Shown here piece after piece: positions 28,143-36,981 of a stretch of DNA of 64,000 nucleotides (the stretch's first letter is position 1; each line of letters begins with the position of its first letter). The stretch lies in assembly GCF_900142135.1 (NCBI RefSeq), contig NZ_FQZU01000027.1:19181-83180 (forward strand), given 5' to 3'. The position numbers were made by a program, and so were the translations under genes. Source of the DNA: Desulfatibacillum alkenivorans DSM 16219. Its GTDB lineage: Bacteria; Desulfobacterota; Desulfobacteria; Desulfobacterales; Desulfatibacillaceae. The notes beneath the pieces were generated by a model. The model searched no databases. It was not told where the DNA came from and saw nothing but the letters and a program-made list of their open reading frames with translations.

Positions 28143-28856
28143 TCAATCGTCCACATCCCCATTGCCGCCGGTGGAGCAATCCTCCAGCCCCTGGCGGTCA
28201 AGGATTTGAATCTCCCGCTTATCCACCTGAATCAAGCCCCGATCCTTGAGCCTGCCCAAAGACCGGGACAGGGTTTCGGGGATGGTCCCCAACAGGCTCG
28301 CCAGATGCGCCTTGGAAATATGCAGCACAACCAGGTCCAGGCTATTCTGCTCCGCAGCCATGTGCAAGATGTATCCGGCCACCCTGCCGTCCACTTCCTT
28401 TAAGGACAGGTTCTCCACCTGGACCGTAAACTCCCGCAGCCGCCGGGCCAACACCGCCAGCATATTCATGGCGATGGGCGGGCTTTGGTTGATCAACTCC
28501 ACAATGCCCTTGCGGGAAAAATACAGGCATTTGGTTTTGATCAAAGCCTGGGCGTTGGCCGGATAGGAATCGCCGGAAAAAACCGGAACCTCGCCGAAAG
28601 GCTCACCCGGCCCGAATACATGGAAAATCTGCTCCTTGCCTTCGGGCGAAATCTTGTAAATCTTCACCTGCCCGTCCAGGGCCGCATAAAAGCCTTGGGC
28701 CTGATCCCCGTCGTAAAAGATAAACTGCCCCTTTTTAAAGGAGACTTCCGCGGCCATATTGCGGACGAGCCTGAGCTGATCCTCGTCCAGGCCGGCGAAG
28801 AACGGAATATGGGAAATGATTTCAAACACCTTATCCAGCGATTTGTCCAAGCCCAA
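28143..28856 (-). CDS. Crp/Fnr-family transcription regulator
   Basis: 237 residues from a TTG at 28856 preceded by GGGAG; it overlaps the end of the YqaA-like gene by 26 bases. The N-terminal cyclic-nucleotide-like beta barrel (FKKGQFIFYDGDQAQGFY, FGEVPVFSG) is followed by a long helix and a winged helix (ISKAHLASLLGTIPETLSRS). There are no N-terminal Cys residues, so it is not an oxygen-sensing Fnr; relatives in sulfate reducers include nitrosative-stress regulators such as HcpR. The last 20 residues are an unusual Asp/Gly-rich tail. The TTG start is notable and may keep expression low. Confidence 0.8.
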   Translation of the reverse strand: MGLDKSLDKVFEIISHIPFFAGLDEDQLRLVRNMAAEVSFKKGQFIFYDGDQAQGFYAALDGQVKIYKISPEGKEQIFHVFGPGEPFGEVPVFSGDSYPANAQALIKTKCLYFSRKGIVELINQSPPIAMNMLAVLARRLREFTVQVENLSLKEVDGRVAGYILHMAAEQNSLDLVVLHISKAHLASLLGTIPETLSRSLGRLKDRGLIQVDKREIQILDRQGLEDCSTGGNGDVDD

Positions 28857-29292
28857 AATTCACTCCCGCCAATATGAGAAAGTATCGGGCGCCTTTTCCC
28901 AGCGCCGTCCAGAACGTAAAGGCCAAAATATTCACGCGCAATATCCCTGCTACCACGGTAAGGGGGTCGCCCACAATAGGCGCCCATGCAAAAAACAAGG
29001 CGGGAGCGCCCCAGCGGGCAAAGACCTTTTCGGCCCGCATCAGGGGTTGGGACTCGTTGTCGACGTATTTTTTCAGGATAAAATTCCGGCCCCACCTGCC
29101 TGCATAATAGTTGACCAGGGCGCCCAGGGAATTGCCCGTGGTCGCGATGATAAATACCATGGCGGGGTCAAAGCCCGAGGCGGCCATGGCGGCAACGGCG
29201 GCTTCGGATCCCAAGGGAACCAGGGTGGCGGCCAAAAAGCTGACGACAAAAAGGCCTGCGTACCCGAATTGGATGAGTTGTAATTCGTTCAT
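28831..29292 (-). CDS. YqaA/DedA-related SNARE-associated membrane protein
   Basis: 153 residues, all membrane protein: N-terminal helix FGYAGLFVVSFLAATLVPLGSEA, then GNSLGALVNYYAGRW, matching the small YqaA group of the DedA superfamily, which has been linked to lipid transport and membrane homeostasis. The conserved Glu and Gly near the first helix are present. It overlaps the Crp/Fnr gene by 26 bases, implying translational coupling. Confidence 0.8.
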   Translation of the reverse strand: MNELQLIQFGYAGLFVVSFLAATLVPLGSEAAVAAMAASGFDPAMVFIIATTGNSLGALVNYYAGRWGRNFILKKYVDNESQPLMRAEKVFARWGAPALFFAWAPIVGDPLTVVAGILRVNILAFTFWTALGKGARYFLILAGVNFGLGQIAG

Positions 29293-29353
29293 GGCCGCAA
29301 GCCTGTACTAGCAGGTAAGCATTTGGGACTGCGAAAAAAAGCCGCCTTTGGTT

Positions 29354-30043
29354 TTAGGGATGATCCAGCCAGGCGATGGTTTTTTCCAATAATTCGTCCT
29401 GGACGGATTGTTTGTCCCGGTCCGCGTTTTTAGGCAGTTTAAAAGAGTGGTCGCCGCCTTCCACGATTTCCAGGACCGGTTCCTTAGGGAGTTGGACGAG
29501 GTTTTTTTGCAGCGCGTCCAGGTCGCATAGGGAGTCCCGGGTTCCGGCGAAAAACAGGGTTGGAACGCTGATATCCTTAAAATGGGAGCTGCGGGGCTCT
29601 TCCTTTTTTCCCGGCGCGTGCAGGGGATAGCCGTAAAAAATCATGCGTTTGGGATCTATGTCGCCTGAGGCCTGAAGCTGGGAAGCCACCCGGCCGCCCA
29701 TGGACTTGCCCGCAGCGATCATATTCTGAGGCCGGAAATTGGGATGGTTTTTCAGGTACTTGAATGCGGCGATCCAGGCCTTTTCCAGGGTTTTCTGGCC
29801 GTCTGGACGCTTTTTGCCTTCTTCGCGGTACGGGAAGTTAAAACGCATGACCAGATGCCCTTGTGCGGCAAGGCCCTCCGCCAAATTGGCCAGCATGGAG
29901 TGGTTCATGTCGTTCCCGGCGCCGTGAGCAAGCACCATGGCCCATTTTTCAGGCCTGAATCCGGCTTCCGGCGCGTTGATCACAACCGACACGGGTTTGG
30001 AGTCCGGGATTTGCATCTTTGCCTGGATTTCAATGACTGACAC
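29354..30043 (-). CDS. alpha/beta hydrolase, dienelactone-hydrolase-like (Tex30/KANL3 type)
   Basis: 229 residues from a GTG at 30043 with AGGAGG upstream. The oxyanion motif is LAHGAGNDMNHSML, the nucleophile elbow GKSMGGRVAS, and late Asp and His candidates occur in FAGTRDSLCDLD and EGGDHSFKLP. The protein should be a small cytoplasmic esterase or hydrolase of the KANL3/Tex30 group (DUF class). Substrate unknown. Single gene between the YqaA-like gene and the ROK gene. Confidence 0.8.
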   Translation of the reverse strand: MSVIEIQAKMQIPDSKPVSVVINAPEAGFRPEKWAMVLAHGAGNDMNHSMLANLAEGLAAQGHLVMRFNFPYREEGKKRPDGQKTLEKAWIAAFKYLKNHPNFRPQNMIAAGKSMGGRVASQLQASGDIDPKRMIFYGYPLHAPGKKEEPRSSHFKDISVPTLFFAGTRDSLCDLDALQKNLVQLPKEPVLEIVEGGDHSFKLPKNADRDKQSVQDELLEKTIAWLDHP

Positions 30044-30170
30044 CGCCTACCTCCTGATTGTGAGATAATACGAGAAGAACAGCATCTTATTTATTCATTA
30101 CAGGCCCCTGCTTGTCAATTCCGTAGAGGCTCAATGGCGTGAAAAAATGCAGGAAAGATAAAAATGGGGA

Positions 30171-31394
30171 TTAAAAAGAGGTAGGCGCGTCGGCTTCCAT
30201 ATGCCCGGCCCAGGAGGAGTAAAAAGGCGGGGGGGCGACCAGGGACAAGGCCGCGTATTGAGATATGTTTTTCACCGGGGTAAGCTCCACCTTGAAGTCT
30301 GGGGGCAGCATCACGCTGTCTTTGGCCAAGGCACGGACCATCTGGGCGATGTTCTCCACATGCCAGGGATTTTTAATGGCTACGCCCTCGCCGATGCCTA
30401 TAATCTTTAAGCCCAACAATTGGGCGGCGCTGACCGCGCAAAGGGCGACGGCATAAGCCGCCAGGTTTGCAATAAACATGGACAGGCCGTCCGTCCCGGC
30501 TCCGGCCAGCTCCATGACGGCCTCCGCGCTGACCGTCCGTCCATTTAGCTGAGATGTCCTGACCAGTTCAGTCAAATTCAGTTTTTCGCCGTCCATGAAG
30601 GAAGCGTTGCACTGGTTAAAAAACCGGCTCAGTTCTTCCAACTGGGAGTCGTCTTTGATGGAAAGCAATTTCCGCGCGCAGGTTTGAATCCCCCTGCCTG
30701 ACGCGAAATTCTCGGCGCAGGCCGTTTTGCGTCCGGCGCTGCAACCGCACTTCTGCCAAAGCAGATTCGGGATAAACCCCATGGGAACATGGCCGATTTC
30801 CAAGGGAGCGGAGAAGCCGGGAACGCCGAAGCCGAACCCGGTTCCCAGGATGAAATAGCCGGTCTTTGCCGGAGGGATTTTCCGCTTGGCCTTATACCAG
30901 ACGCCCTGGGCCGTCGCCGCGGCCGTTCCGTCATTAGCGGCCCGGACGGGGCAACCCTCATCATAGTAAGGCGCCGTTTCCGCGAAAACAGGGGCCTTTC
31001 CATCCCACACCAAAACCCCTTTTCCTCCGCCCGATTCCTGGGCGAAGCATAAGGGCGTGTTGCCGCCCAGGATGAAAATCTTTCCGCCCTGCTCCCACGT
31101 CCTGCCGCACAAACTCACGCCTTTGGCGGCGATCCTCCCGCCGTTCATGACCGATCCGGAATGCTGAAGAAAGGCGGCTTCCTGGTGTTCCAGATACAGC
31201 CTGACTCGTTTGCTTCGGGGTTGGACGTCCAAAAACACGTCGCAGGCGTATTGGGCCGGGACGTCTTCCATTTTTTCCGATATCAGAAGAAAAGGACTGT
31301 CAAAGCGTTGGTGGGCGACGACTTTTCCGGTTTTGTCGGCCAGGGAAAAATCCAGTTTGGTGCCGCCCACGTCCACGCCCAAGTAATAATCCAT
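30171..31394 (-). CDS. ROK-family protein (sugar kinase-like)
   Basis: 407 residues; the ATG at 31394 follows GGGGGAGT very closely. The phosphate-1 motif is LGVDVGGTKLDFSLAD, and the ROK cysteine signature appears as KCGCSAGRKTACAEN with a downstream GRGIQ. The protein is larger than typical ROK glucokinases (about 310 residues), with extra segments in the N-terminal half (EKMEDVPAQYACDVFLD). No helix-turn-helix is present, so it is a kinase-type ROK protein, not a repressor. Sugar specificity cannot be told. Confidence 0.75.
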   Translation of the reverse strand: MDYYLGVDVGGTKLDFSLADKTGKVVAHQRFDSPFLLISEKMEDVPAQYACDVFLDVQPRSKRVRLYLEHQEAAFLQHSGSVMNGGRIAAKGVSLCGRTWEQGGKIFILGGNTPLCFAQESGGGKGVLVWDGKAPVFAETAPYYDEGCPVRAANDGTAAATAQGVWYKAKRKIPPAKTGYFILGTGFGFGVPGFSAPLEIGHVPMGFIPNLLWQKCGCSAGRKTACAENFASGRGIQTCARKLLSIKDDSQLEELSRFFNQCNASFMDGEKLNLTELVRTSQLNGRTVSAEAVMELAGAGTDGLSMFIANLAAYAVALCAVSAAQLLGLKIIGIGEGVAIKNPWHVENIAQMVRALAKDSVMLPPDFKVELTPVKNISQYAALSLVAPPPFYSSWAGHMEADAPTSF

Positions 31395-31429
31395 ACTCCC
31401 CCAATTCGATGAATGGCCCTAAGGGAAAA

Positions 31430-32581
31430 TCATCCCGCATTGGCCACGATCTGGGCCATGCCGTCGGGAACCTGTCGCCACCAGGCGGCCTGAGGAAGCG
31501 CCTCCGCGGGACTGAAGCGCTGCCCCATCAGGGGAACCGCCAAGCGCACCCCCTTGGCCTCGGCTGCGGCCGAAACCCGTTCTGCAGGCTCGTCCCAGGA
31601 GTGCAGGCTCAGGTTAAACTTGCCCCAATGGATGGGCATGAGCGTTTCGCCCTGCAAGTCCAGATGGGCCTGCACGGTCTGTTCGGGCGCCATGTGGATC
31701 AACGGCCAGTACGGGCTGTACGCTCCGCATTCTATCATGGTCAGGTCGAATGGGCCGAATTTTTCGCCGATCTCCTTAAATCCGTCGAAATATCCCGAAT
31801 CCCCGCCGAAAAACACCCTATCCTTTTCGCCCTGGATCACCCAGGAGCACCACAAAGTCCGGTACGCGTCCAGCCCGGCCCTGCCGGAAAAATGCCGGGC
31901 GGGCATGGCCGTATAGGTTACGGGTCCGAAAGTGAAGCCCTGACGCCAGTCCAACTCCACGATGCGTTCCTTGTCAATTCCCCATCTTCCCAGATGAGCC
32001 GCCACGCCAAGAGGAACGAAAAACCTGGCGGTCCGGCCTTCCAGAGCCATGACGGCCCCGTAATCCAGATGATCGTAATGATCGTGGGAAATCACCACGG
32101 CGTCGATGGCGGGCAGATCTTCTATATTCAAAGGAAGCTCTTCGTTAAACTGCTTGGGGCCGGCGAAGGCCACAGGAGACGCCCTCTTGCCAAAAACCGG
32201 ATCGGTGAGGATCACCTGGCCGTCCATCTCAATAAGCGCCGTGGAATGCCCCAGCCAGGTGACGCGCAACTCCTCCGGGGCGCCTTGGCCGATGGCCTTG
32301 GCATCCACCTTCACAAAGGGCAGAGGATGCTCAGGAACCCGGTTATTGTCCGTAAAGGCGAATTTCCAGAACGAAACCACGGATCCCCAAAATGACTCCT
32401 GGATGGGGGTTTCCAGAGGGTTGAAAAACTTTCCGTCCTTAAAATGGTCCGATTCCCTTGTCATAGTAAGCCCATCCCCTTCGCCCCTGGCCCCCAGTTG
32501 GGGCGCGCAGGCGTAAAAAGCCGCCGCCGATCCCAATAAAACCGTCAATACAAACAGCGCCCCCATGGTTCTCCTCTTCAT
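31430..32581 (-). CDS. lipoprotein-like metallo-beta-lactamase-fold hydrolase (UlaG/NAPE-PLD type)
   Basis: 383 residues from the ATG at 32581, seven bases after GGAG; the ATG two codons earlier is too close to it. A signal peptide with a possible lipobox ends at AFYAC, suggesting a lipid-anchored periplasmic protein. Metal-binding motifs are LGHSTALIEMDG, ISHDHYDHLD, GDSGYFDGF and IHWGKFNLS, typical of the large NAPE-PLD/UlaG-like branch. A TetR gene and its palindromic operator lie just upstream and divergent, so expression is probably repressed by that TetR. Confidence 0.8.
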   Translation of the reverse strand: MKRRTMGALFVLTVLLGSAAAFYACAPQLGARGEGDGLTMTRESDHFKDGKFFNPLETPIQESFWGSVVSFWKFAFTDNNRVPEHPLPFVKVDAKAIGQGAPEELRVTWLGHSTALIEMDGQVILTDPVFGKRASPVAFAGPKQFNEELPLNIEDLPAIDAVVISHDHYDHLDYGAVMALEGRTARFFVPLGVAAHLGRWGIDKERIVELDWRQGFTFGPVTYTAMPARHFSGRAGLDAYRTLWCSWVIQGEKDRVFFGGDSGYFDGFKEIGEKFGPFDLTMIECGAYSPYWPLIHMAPEQTVQAHLDLQGETLMPIHWGKFNLSLHSWDEPAERVSAAAEAKGVRLAVPLMGQRFSPAEALPQAAWWRQVPDGMAQIVANAG

Positions 32582-32618
32582 GCCCATTCTCCGGGTTCAT
32601 CCTTTATTGTTGAAAATT

Positions 32619-32639
32619 TAAACTACCCAGTGTAGTTTT
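32619..32639. promoter_or_regulatory. TetR-type operator between the MBL gene and tetR
   Basis: AAACTAC-CCAGT-GTAGTTT is a perfect 7-bp inverted repeat (extended by TA ends) in the divergent intergenic region, 38 bases from the MBL start and 63 from the tetR start. The form and position are typical of AcrR/TetR operators. Confidence 0.7.
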
Positions 32640-32702
32640 ATGGTAATATAACACGGAATCCGAGCAAGTAAACCTTTAAGTTTACTTTTTTGAGAAAATA
32701 AA

Positions 32703-33302
32703 ATGAAACTGACGGAGAAAAAAAGAGCGGACATCCTGGAGGCGGCGGTGGCGGAGTTCAAGGCCGGGGGCTTTCAGGGAACGAGCATGGACCGCATAGC
32801 CTCCACGGCCAAGGTTTCCAAGCGGACGGTGTACAATCATTTTGCCAGCAAAAAGGAATTGTTCCGAGCCATCCTGGTGGAGCTGGTCAAACGGGGCGCC
32901 CAAGCCCCGGGCCAGGCTTACGACCCGGAGCGCCCATTGGATGAGCAGCTTTTTGAAATCGCCAATCAGGAACTGGCCTTGTTTTCCTCCCAGGATTTTA
33001 TGGATCTGGCCCGGGTCACCCTGGCGGAATATATTTTAACGCCCGAACTGGCCCGCCGGGCCTTTGACGAGATGAACGACAAGGAACTGGGCGTGCATGC
33101 CTGGATTCGCCAGGCTGCTGAGGATGGGCGCTTGCGAGCGGCGGATCCTGAAATGGCGGCCCATCAGTTTTTGGGTTTGATCAAAACGTTTACAGTCTGG
33201 CCCCAGCTTGTGGGGGGGCAGCCCCTGCTTTCCTCCGGGGAGGCGGAACAGGTCATTCGCTCGGCCGTGGCCATGTTTTTGGATCATTACGGGGTTGAAT
33301 AG
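32703..33302 (+). CDS. TetR/AcrR-family regulator
   Basis: 199 residues. Standard TetR DNA-binding region at the N terminus (ILEAAVAEFKAGGFQGTSMD, then VSKRTVYNHFASKKELFRA), C-terminal domain resembling those of AefR-like regulators (EMAAHQFLGLIKTFTVWPQL). Divergent from the lipoprotein-like MBL hydrolase with a perfect inverted repeat between, so this gene most likely represses that hydrolase and itself. A strong terminator follows. Confidence 0.85.
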   Translation: MKLTEKKRADILEAAVAEFKAGGFQGTSMDRIASTAKVSKRTVYNHFASKKELFRAILVELVKRGAQAPGQAYDPERPLDEQLFEIANQELALFSSQDFMDLARVTLAEYILTPELARRAFDEMNDKELGVHAWIRQAAEDGRLRAADPEMAAHQFLGLIKTFTVWPQLVGGQPLLSSGEAEQVIRSAVAMFLDHYGVE

Positions 33303-33328
33303 GACCTATCTGTTTTCACGCAGAAAAC

Positions 33329-33362
33329 GCCCTTTGGAAATGGCTTCCAAAGGGCTTTTTTT
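33329..33362 (+). terminator. rho-independent terminator after tetR
   Basis: GCCCTTTGGAA at 33329-33339 pairs perfectly with TTCCAAAGGGC at 33345-33355 around ATGGC, followed by seven T. It ends the tetR transcript 27 bases after its stop. Confidence 0.9.
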
Positions 33363-33386
33363 CGTAATATGCGGTCAGGTTCCGGA

Positions 33387-33941
33387 TCACGCCATGACGG
33401 TTTCAAACGGCTCCGCCATGTTGTACCCGATGTCCAGGGCTTTTTGGTTCATCTCCAAAAAGCCTTTGGGGATGCGGGTTTCCAGCACTTTCATGATGGA
33501 CTCCGGCTTGACGATGCGGATGATCCGGGCCACGGCGCCCAGCATGCACACGTTGTAGACGATGGGCTTGCCGATTTCATCCATAACGGCTTCGTACATG
33601 GGCAGCTGGATGGGAAGGGCGTCCACCTTTTTTTCCGTAGCCACATATTTGGGATCCGAAACCAGGATCCCCCCCGGCCTCAGAATCGGATAATTGAGGG
33701 AATACGCTTGCTGGGTCAGAGCCACCAGCAGATTGGGCTGCAGCACATTGGGGAAGAGGATTTCGGTCTTGGAAATAATCACGTCCGCGCGGGTGGATCC
33801 GCCCCGGGCCGCGGCCCCGTATTTTTGGGACTGCACCGCAGACATGCCTTCGTAGAGGGCTGCGGCTTCCGCAAGAATCACCGCGGCCGTGATAACGCCT
33901 TGTCCTCCTGAACCGGAAAACACAAGATTATGTCGTTGCAT
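33387..33941 (-). CDS. korC: 2-oxoacid:ferredoxin oxidoreductase, gamma subunit
   Basis: 184 residues from the ATG at 33941, just one base after the beta-subunit stop and preceded by GGGAGGGG. The N-terminal FSGSGGQGVITAAVILAEAA and QKYGAAARGGSTRADVIIS are hallmarks of the gamma subunit of KorABCD-type oxidoreductases. It forms the fourth cistron of a korDABC operon. Substrate specificity (2-oxoglutarate or a branched 2-oxoacid) is not settled by this subunit. Confidence 0.88.
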   Translation of the reverse strand: MQRHNLVFSGSGGQGVITAAVILAEAAALYEGMSAVQSQKYGAAARGGSTRADVIISKTEILFPNVLQPNLLVALTQQAYSLNYPILRPGGILVSDPKYVATEKKVDALPIQLPMYEAVMDEIGKPIVYNVCMLGAVARIIRIVKPESIMKVLETRIPKGFLEMNQKALDIGYNMAEPFETVMA

Positions 33942-33942
33942 G

Positions 33943-34746
33943 TTATGCCCCTCCCTTTGCCCGTTCAATGATCTTGTCGTATTCGGCGCAATATTCAGGC
34001 AGGTTTTTTTCCACAAAAACGCCGCGCTCGATGAGGTCGGGATTTTCCTGCTTGGCCTTGGACCCGATGGGAGTGGTGATATCCTTGAACCGTTTGATCA
34101 TATCCGGCGCTTCGCCCAGCTTGTTCTTCCTGCCGTAATAAGTGGGGCATTGGGTCATGATCTCCACCACGGAAAATCCGTCGTGCAGGATGGCGTCGTG
34201 AATCATCTTGGTGCATTCCTGGGCGTGGAAGGCCGTGGATCTGGCCACATAGGTGGCGCCGGCGGCCTTGGCGATCTCCACCACGTCAAAACTGCGGTCG
34301 ATGCTGGCGTACGGGGCGGTGGTGGCCATGCCTCCGATCCCGGTGAGGGGTGAAAACTGGCCGCCCGTCATGCCGTAAATTTTATTGTTCATGACAATGG
34401 CGGTCATGCCGATGTTCCGGCGGGCGGCGTGAAGAAAGTGATTGCCGCCGATGGCCAAGGCGTCGCCGTCGCCCATGGGCACGATCACGTTCAGCTCGGG
34501 TTTGGAGAGCTTGACGCCCGTGGCAAAGGCCAAAGCCCGGCCGTGCAGGGTGTGCAGGCTGTGAAAGTCCACATACCCGGAAATCCGGGCCGAACATCCA
34601 ATGCCCGAAACCATGACGATTTCGTTTTTGGAAAGGCCCAACTGCTCCACGGCCCTAAGCAGGCTGTTCAACACGGTTCCGTGGCCGCAGCCCGCGCACC
34701 ACATATGAGGGAAAAAACGCTCGCGAATATAATCTTTAAGGGCCAT
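33943..34746 (-). CDS. korB: 2-oxoacid:ferredoxin oxidoreductase, beta subunit (TPP binding)
   Basis: 267 residues. The thiamine diphosphate motif is GDGDALAIGGNHFLHAARRN, with upstream CAGCGHGTVLNSLLRA, the Cys pair of the family in the N-terminal region, and a downstream MNNKIYGMTGGQFSPLT that occurs in 2-oxoglutarate-type enzymes. The enzyme oxidatively decarboxylates a 2-oxoacid to acyl-CoA while reducing ferredoxin. It is four bases from the alpha subunit gene. Confidence 0.9.
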   Translation of the reverse strand: MALKDYIRERFFPHMWCAGCGHGTVLNSLLRAVEQLGLSKNEIVMVSGIGCSARISGYVDFHSLHTLHGRALAFATGVKLSKPELNVIVPMGDGDALAIGGNHFLHAARRNIGMTAIVMNNKIYGMTGGQFSPLTGIGGMATTAPYASIDRSFDVVEIAKAAGATYVARSTAFHAQECTKMIHDAILHDGFSVVEIMTQCPTYYGRKNKLGEAPDMIKRFKDITTPIGSKAKQENPDLIERGVFVEKNLPEYCAEYDKIIERAKGGA

Positions 34747-34749
34747 GGC

Positions 34750-35898
34750 TTACACCCCCTTTCCCTGGATAAGACGGAGTATTTTTAAAATGTCCGGAGG
34801 CGTGATGTATTCGCCGTCCACCCGGTTGGCCAAAAACACGTTGTCCGGGCTGTCCACGGCCTTTTTCACTTCGTGAACGATCTGGCCGGTGTTCATCTCC
34901 ACCACGATCACGGATTTCTTCCCGGCGCAGCAATGCTTCACCACGTCCGCCGGAAAGGGCCACAGGGTTTGAAGCTCCAAAAGCCCCAGCCTTTCGCCCC
35001 GCTGCCTCCGGTCCTTGACCACGTGGAGGGCGGACCTGGCCGAACAGCCGTAGCTCACCATAACCCTTTCCGCGTCGTCCAGGTAATACTCCTTGTAACG
35101 GGCCAGGACGTTCACCCGGTTTTCTATTTTGTCGATCAAGTGCCGGATCAGGTCATGGACCATTTTGGGATCGGAAGTGGGGAATCCCCACATGTCGTGA
35201 TACAGGCCGGTGACGTTAAACCGGTGCACCCCGCCGAAATCGGACATGGGAAGGCGGCCGTCCTCCCTGGGCAGGTAGGGGTGATAGTTCACCCCTTCCC
35301 GCACATTAGTGCGCAGCCTTTCCACCAGGGGAAGCTCTCCGGGCTCGGGGATTTCCAGCTTTTCCCGCATGTGGCCCACGGTTTCGTCCAGCAGGAGAAT
35401 CACCGGGGTCCGGTAGGTTTCGGCGATGTTGAAGGCTTCCACCGTCATTTCAAACACATCCTGGTGGCTGGATGCGGTCAGGGCCACGATGGAGTGGTCC
35501 CCGTGCACGCCCCAGCGCGCCTGCATGACGTCTCCCTGGCTGCCGTGGGTGGGCAGGCCCGTGGACGGCCCCCCGCGCATGACATTGACGATCACGCAGG
35601 GGATCTCCGCCATGATGGCGTATCCCAGCCCCTCCTGCATGAGGGAGAAGCCCGGCCCGCTGGTGGCGGTCATGACCTTATGGCCCGTGAGGGAGGCGCC
35701 TACTATGGCGCATATGGAGGAGATTTCGTCCTCCATCTGGATGAACTTGCCCCCGGCCGCGGGCAGGCGCATGGCCATGCCTTCCGTGATTTCACTGGAC
35801 GGCGTGATGGGATACCCTGCGTAAAACTGCACTCCGGCGTATAGGGCGCCTTCCATGCACGCTTCATTTCCTTGTACGAATTTTACCTGTCTGCTCAT
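34750..35898 (-). CDS. korA: 2-oxoacid:ferredoxin oxidoreductase, alpha subunit
   Basis: 382 residues, the length of KorA/VorB-type alpha subunits. Motifs include GNEACMEGALYAGVQFYAGYP, TATSGPGFSLMQEGLGYAI and RGGPSTGLPT. The start overlaps the ferredoxin stop in ATGA, indicating translational coupling. Together with the beta, gamma and ferredoxin subunits it makes a complete four-subunit enzyme. Confidence 0.9.
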   Translation of the reverse strand: MSRQVKFVQGNEACMEGALYAGVQFYAGYPITPSSEITEGMAMRLPAAGGKFIQMEDEISSICAIVGASLTGHKVMTATSGPGFSLMQEGLGYAIMAEIPCVIVNVMRGGPSTGLPTHGSQGDVMQARWGVHGDHSIVALTASSHQDVFEMTVEAFNIAETYRTPVILLLDETVGHMREKLEIPEPGELPLVERLRTNVREGVNYHPYLPREDGRLPMSDFGGVHRFNVTGLYHDMWGFPTSDPKMVHDLIRHLIDKIENRVNVLARYKEYYLDDAERVMVSYGCSARSALHVVKDRRQRGERLGLLELQTLWPFPADVVKHCCAGKKSVIVVEMNTGQIVHEVKKAVDSPDNVFLANRVDGEYITPPDILKILRLIQGKGV

Positions 35899-36110
35899 TT
35901 TTCATCCTGCTCCGTGATGATTTCAATGGCAAGATCCGGGCAGCGCATCTCGCACAGTTTACAGGCGATGCAGTCCTCCGGCCTGACGGCTGCGGACTTT
36001 TCCTCTGCATCCATCTCCAGGACCTTTTTGGGGCAAAGCTCTACGCAGATGCCGCAGCCTTTGCACCAGTCTCTATTGATCCTGTGTTCCTTGAGTTTGG
36101 CTTTAGCCAT
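35895..36110 (-). CDS. korD: 2-oxoacid:ferredoxin oxidoreductase, delta (ferredoxin) subunit
   Basis: 71 residues with two [4Fe-4S] motifs, CKGCGICVELCP and CIACKLCEMRCP. It is the electron-accepting subunit and the first gene of the korDABC operon; its stop overlaps the alpha subunit start by four bases. Confidence 0.9.
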   Translation of the reverse strand: MAKAKLKEHRINRDWCKGCGICVELCPKKVLEMDAEEKSAAVRPEDCIACKLCEMRCPDLAIEIITEQDEK

Positions 36111-36437
36111 GTGCCGCTCCCATGAATGGTGGTTGGTAAATCTTAATAATTATCTCTCTCAGGTAAATCCATATCACACCCCGCCTTGTCCTGGCAAATT
36201 TGATGGTGTGCATTTTTTGTTCCTTTTTTGGGCGTGCGGCCCGGGAATCCTGTTTTCGTCCGACCGTTTCAGCGCGTCATAATAAGGCTCCGCCTTGGGT
36301 TTTAATCAAAAAGGTTGCAATGGAGCCCGCCGCCCTGTATATTTTTTTCTCCAGATATAGTCAGGTAAGAGGGGTGCACAAACATTCATTAGAGTATTCG
36401 CCCAACCTTGGGGGCGGATAGGGGGAGCTGACTAGCA
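36111..36437. other. divergent intergenic region korD / universal stress gene
   Basis: 327 bases between two divergent genes. It must hold both promoters, but I could not pick a single convincing -35/-10 pair. A GGCTCC...GGAGCC inverted repeat occurs around 36286-36326. No gene seen. Confidence 0.35.
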
Positions 36438-36956
36438 ATGCATGAGATAAACAAAATACTATTTGTAACCGACCTTACGGCCAATGCAGCCCATGCCTAC
36501 CAATACGCCTTGACCATGGCGGAGCGCTTCGGCGCCGCCATCGTGGTCATGCATGTGATGGAAGGCACGGCGTCCTTGAACGAAGAGGCCCTGGGCAAAT
36601 GGATAGGCAAACGCCGCCTGGACGCTATGAAAGACAAGGCCAAGGAAGAGGCCAGGGACGCTTTGATCGGCAAAAAGCGTGAGCACGAAATCATGCAGGA
36701 AGCCCTGGAAAATTTCTGCACGGAAGTGGGGCAGGCCTGCCCCGATGATTCCAAAGTCACGTCGGACGCCATTGTCATCACGGAAGGCAGAGTGGTGGAC
36801 GGCATTATCGATACGTGCAAAAAACAAGACTGCGACATGATTGTCATGGCCCATCCGGTCAGGAGAGTCATTGACGAACCTCTGTTCGGGGCCACCACCA
36901 GGGGGGTGCTGCGTAAAAGCATCAAACCGGTGCTGCTTGTTCCGCCCGAACAATAA
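36438..36956 (+). CDS. universal stress protein, UspA family
   Basis: 172 residues. The N terminus has the Usp beta strand and helix (ILFVTDLTANAAHAYQYALT), and the C terminus the nucleotide-binding-type motif GATTRGVLRKSIKPVLLVP. An insertion of charged helices (about 50-100) makes it longer than the single-domain norm of about 145. Probably a cytoplasmic stress-response protein. Followed by an ACT-domain gene 25 bases downstream, likely in the same transcript. Confidence 0.85.
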   Translation: MHEINKILFVTDLTANAAHAYQYALTMAERFGAAIVVMHVMEGTASLNEEALGKWIGKRRLDAMKDKAKEEARDALIGKKREHEIMQEALENFCTEVGQACPDDSKVTSDAIVITEGRVVDGIIDTCKKQDCDMIVMAHPVRRVIDEPLFGATTRGVLRKSIKPVLLVPPEQ

Positions 36957-36981
36957 ACACGTCATTTTTTTGGAGGGTTTT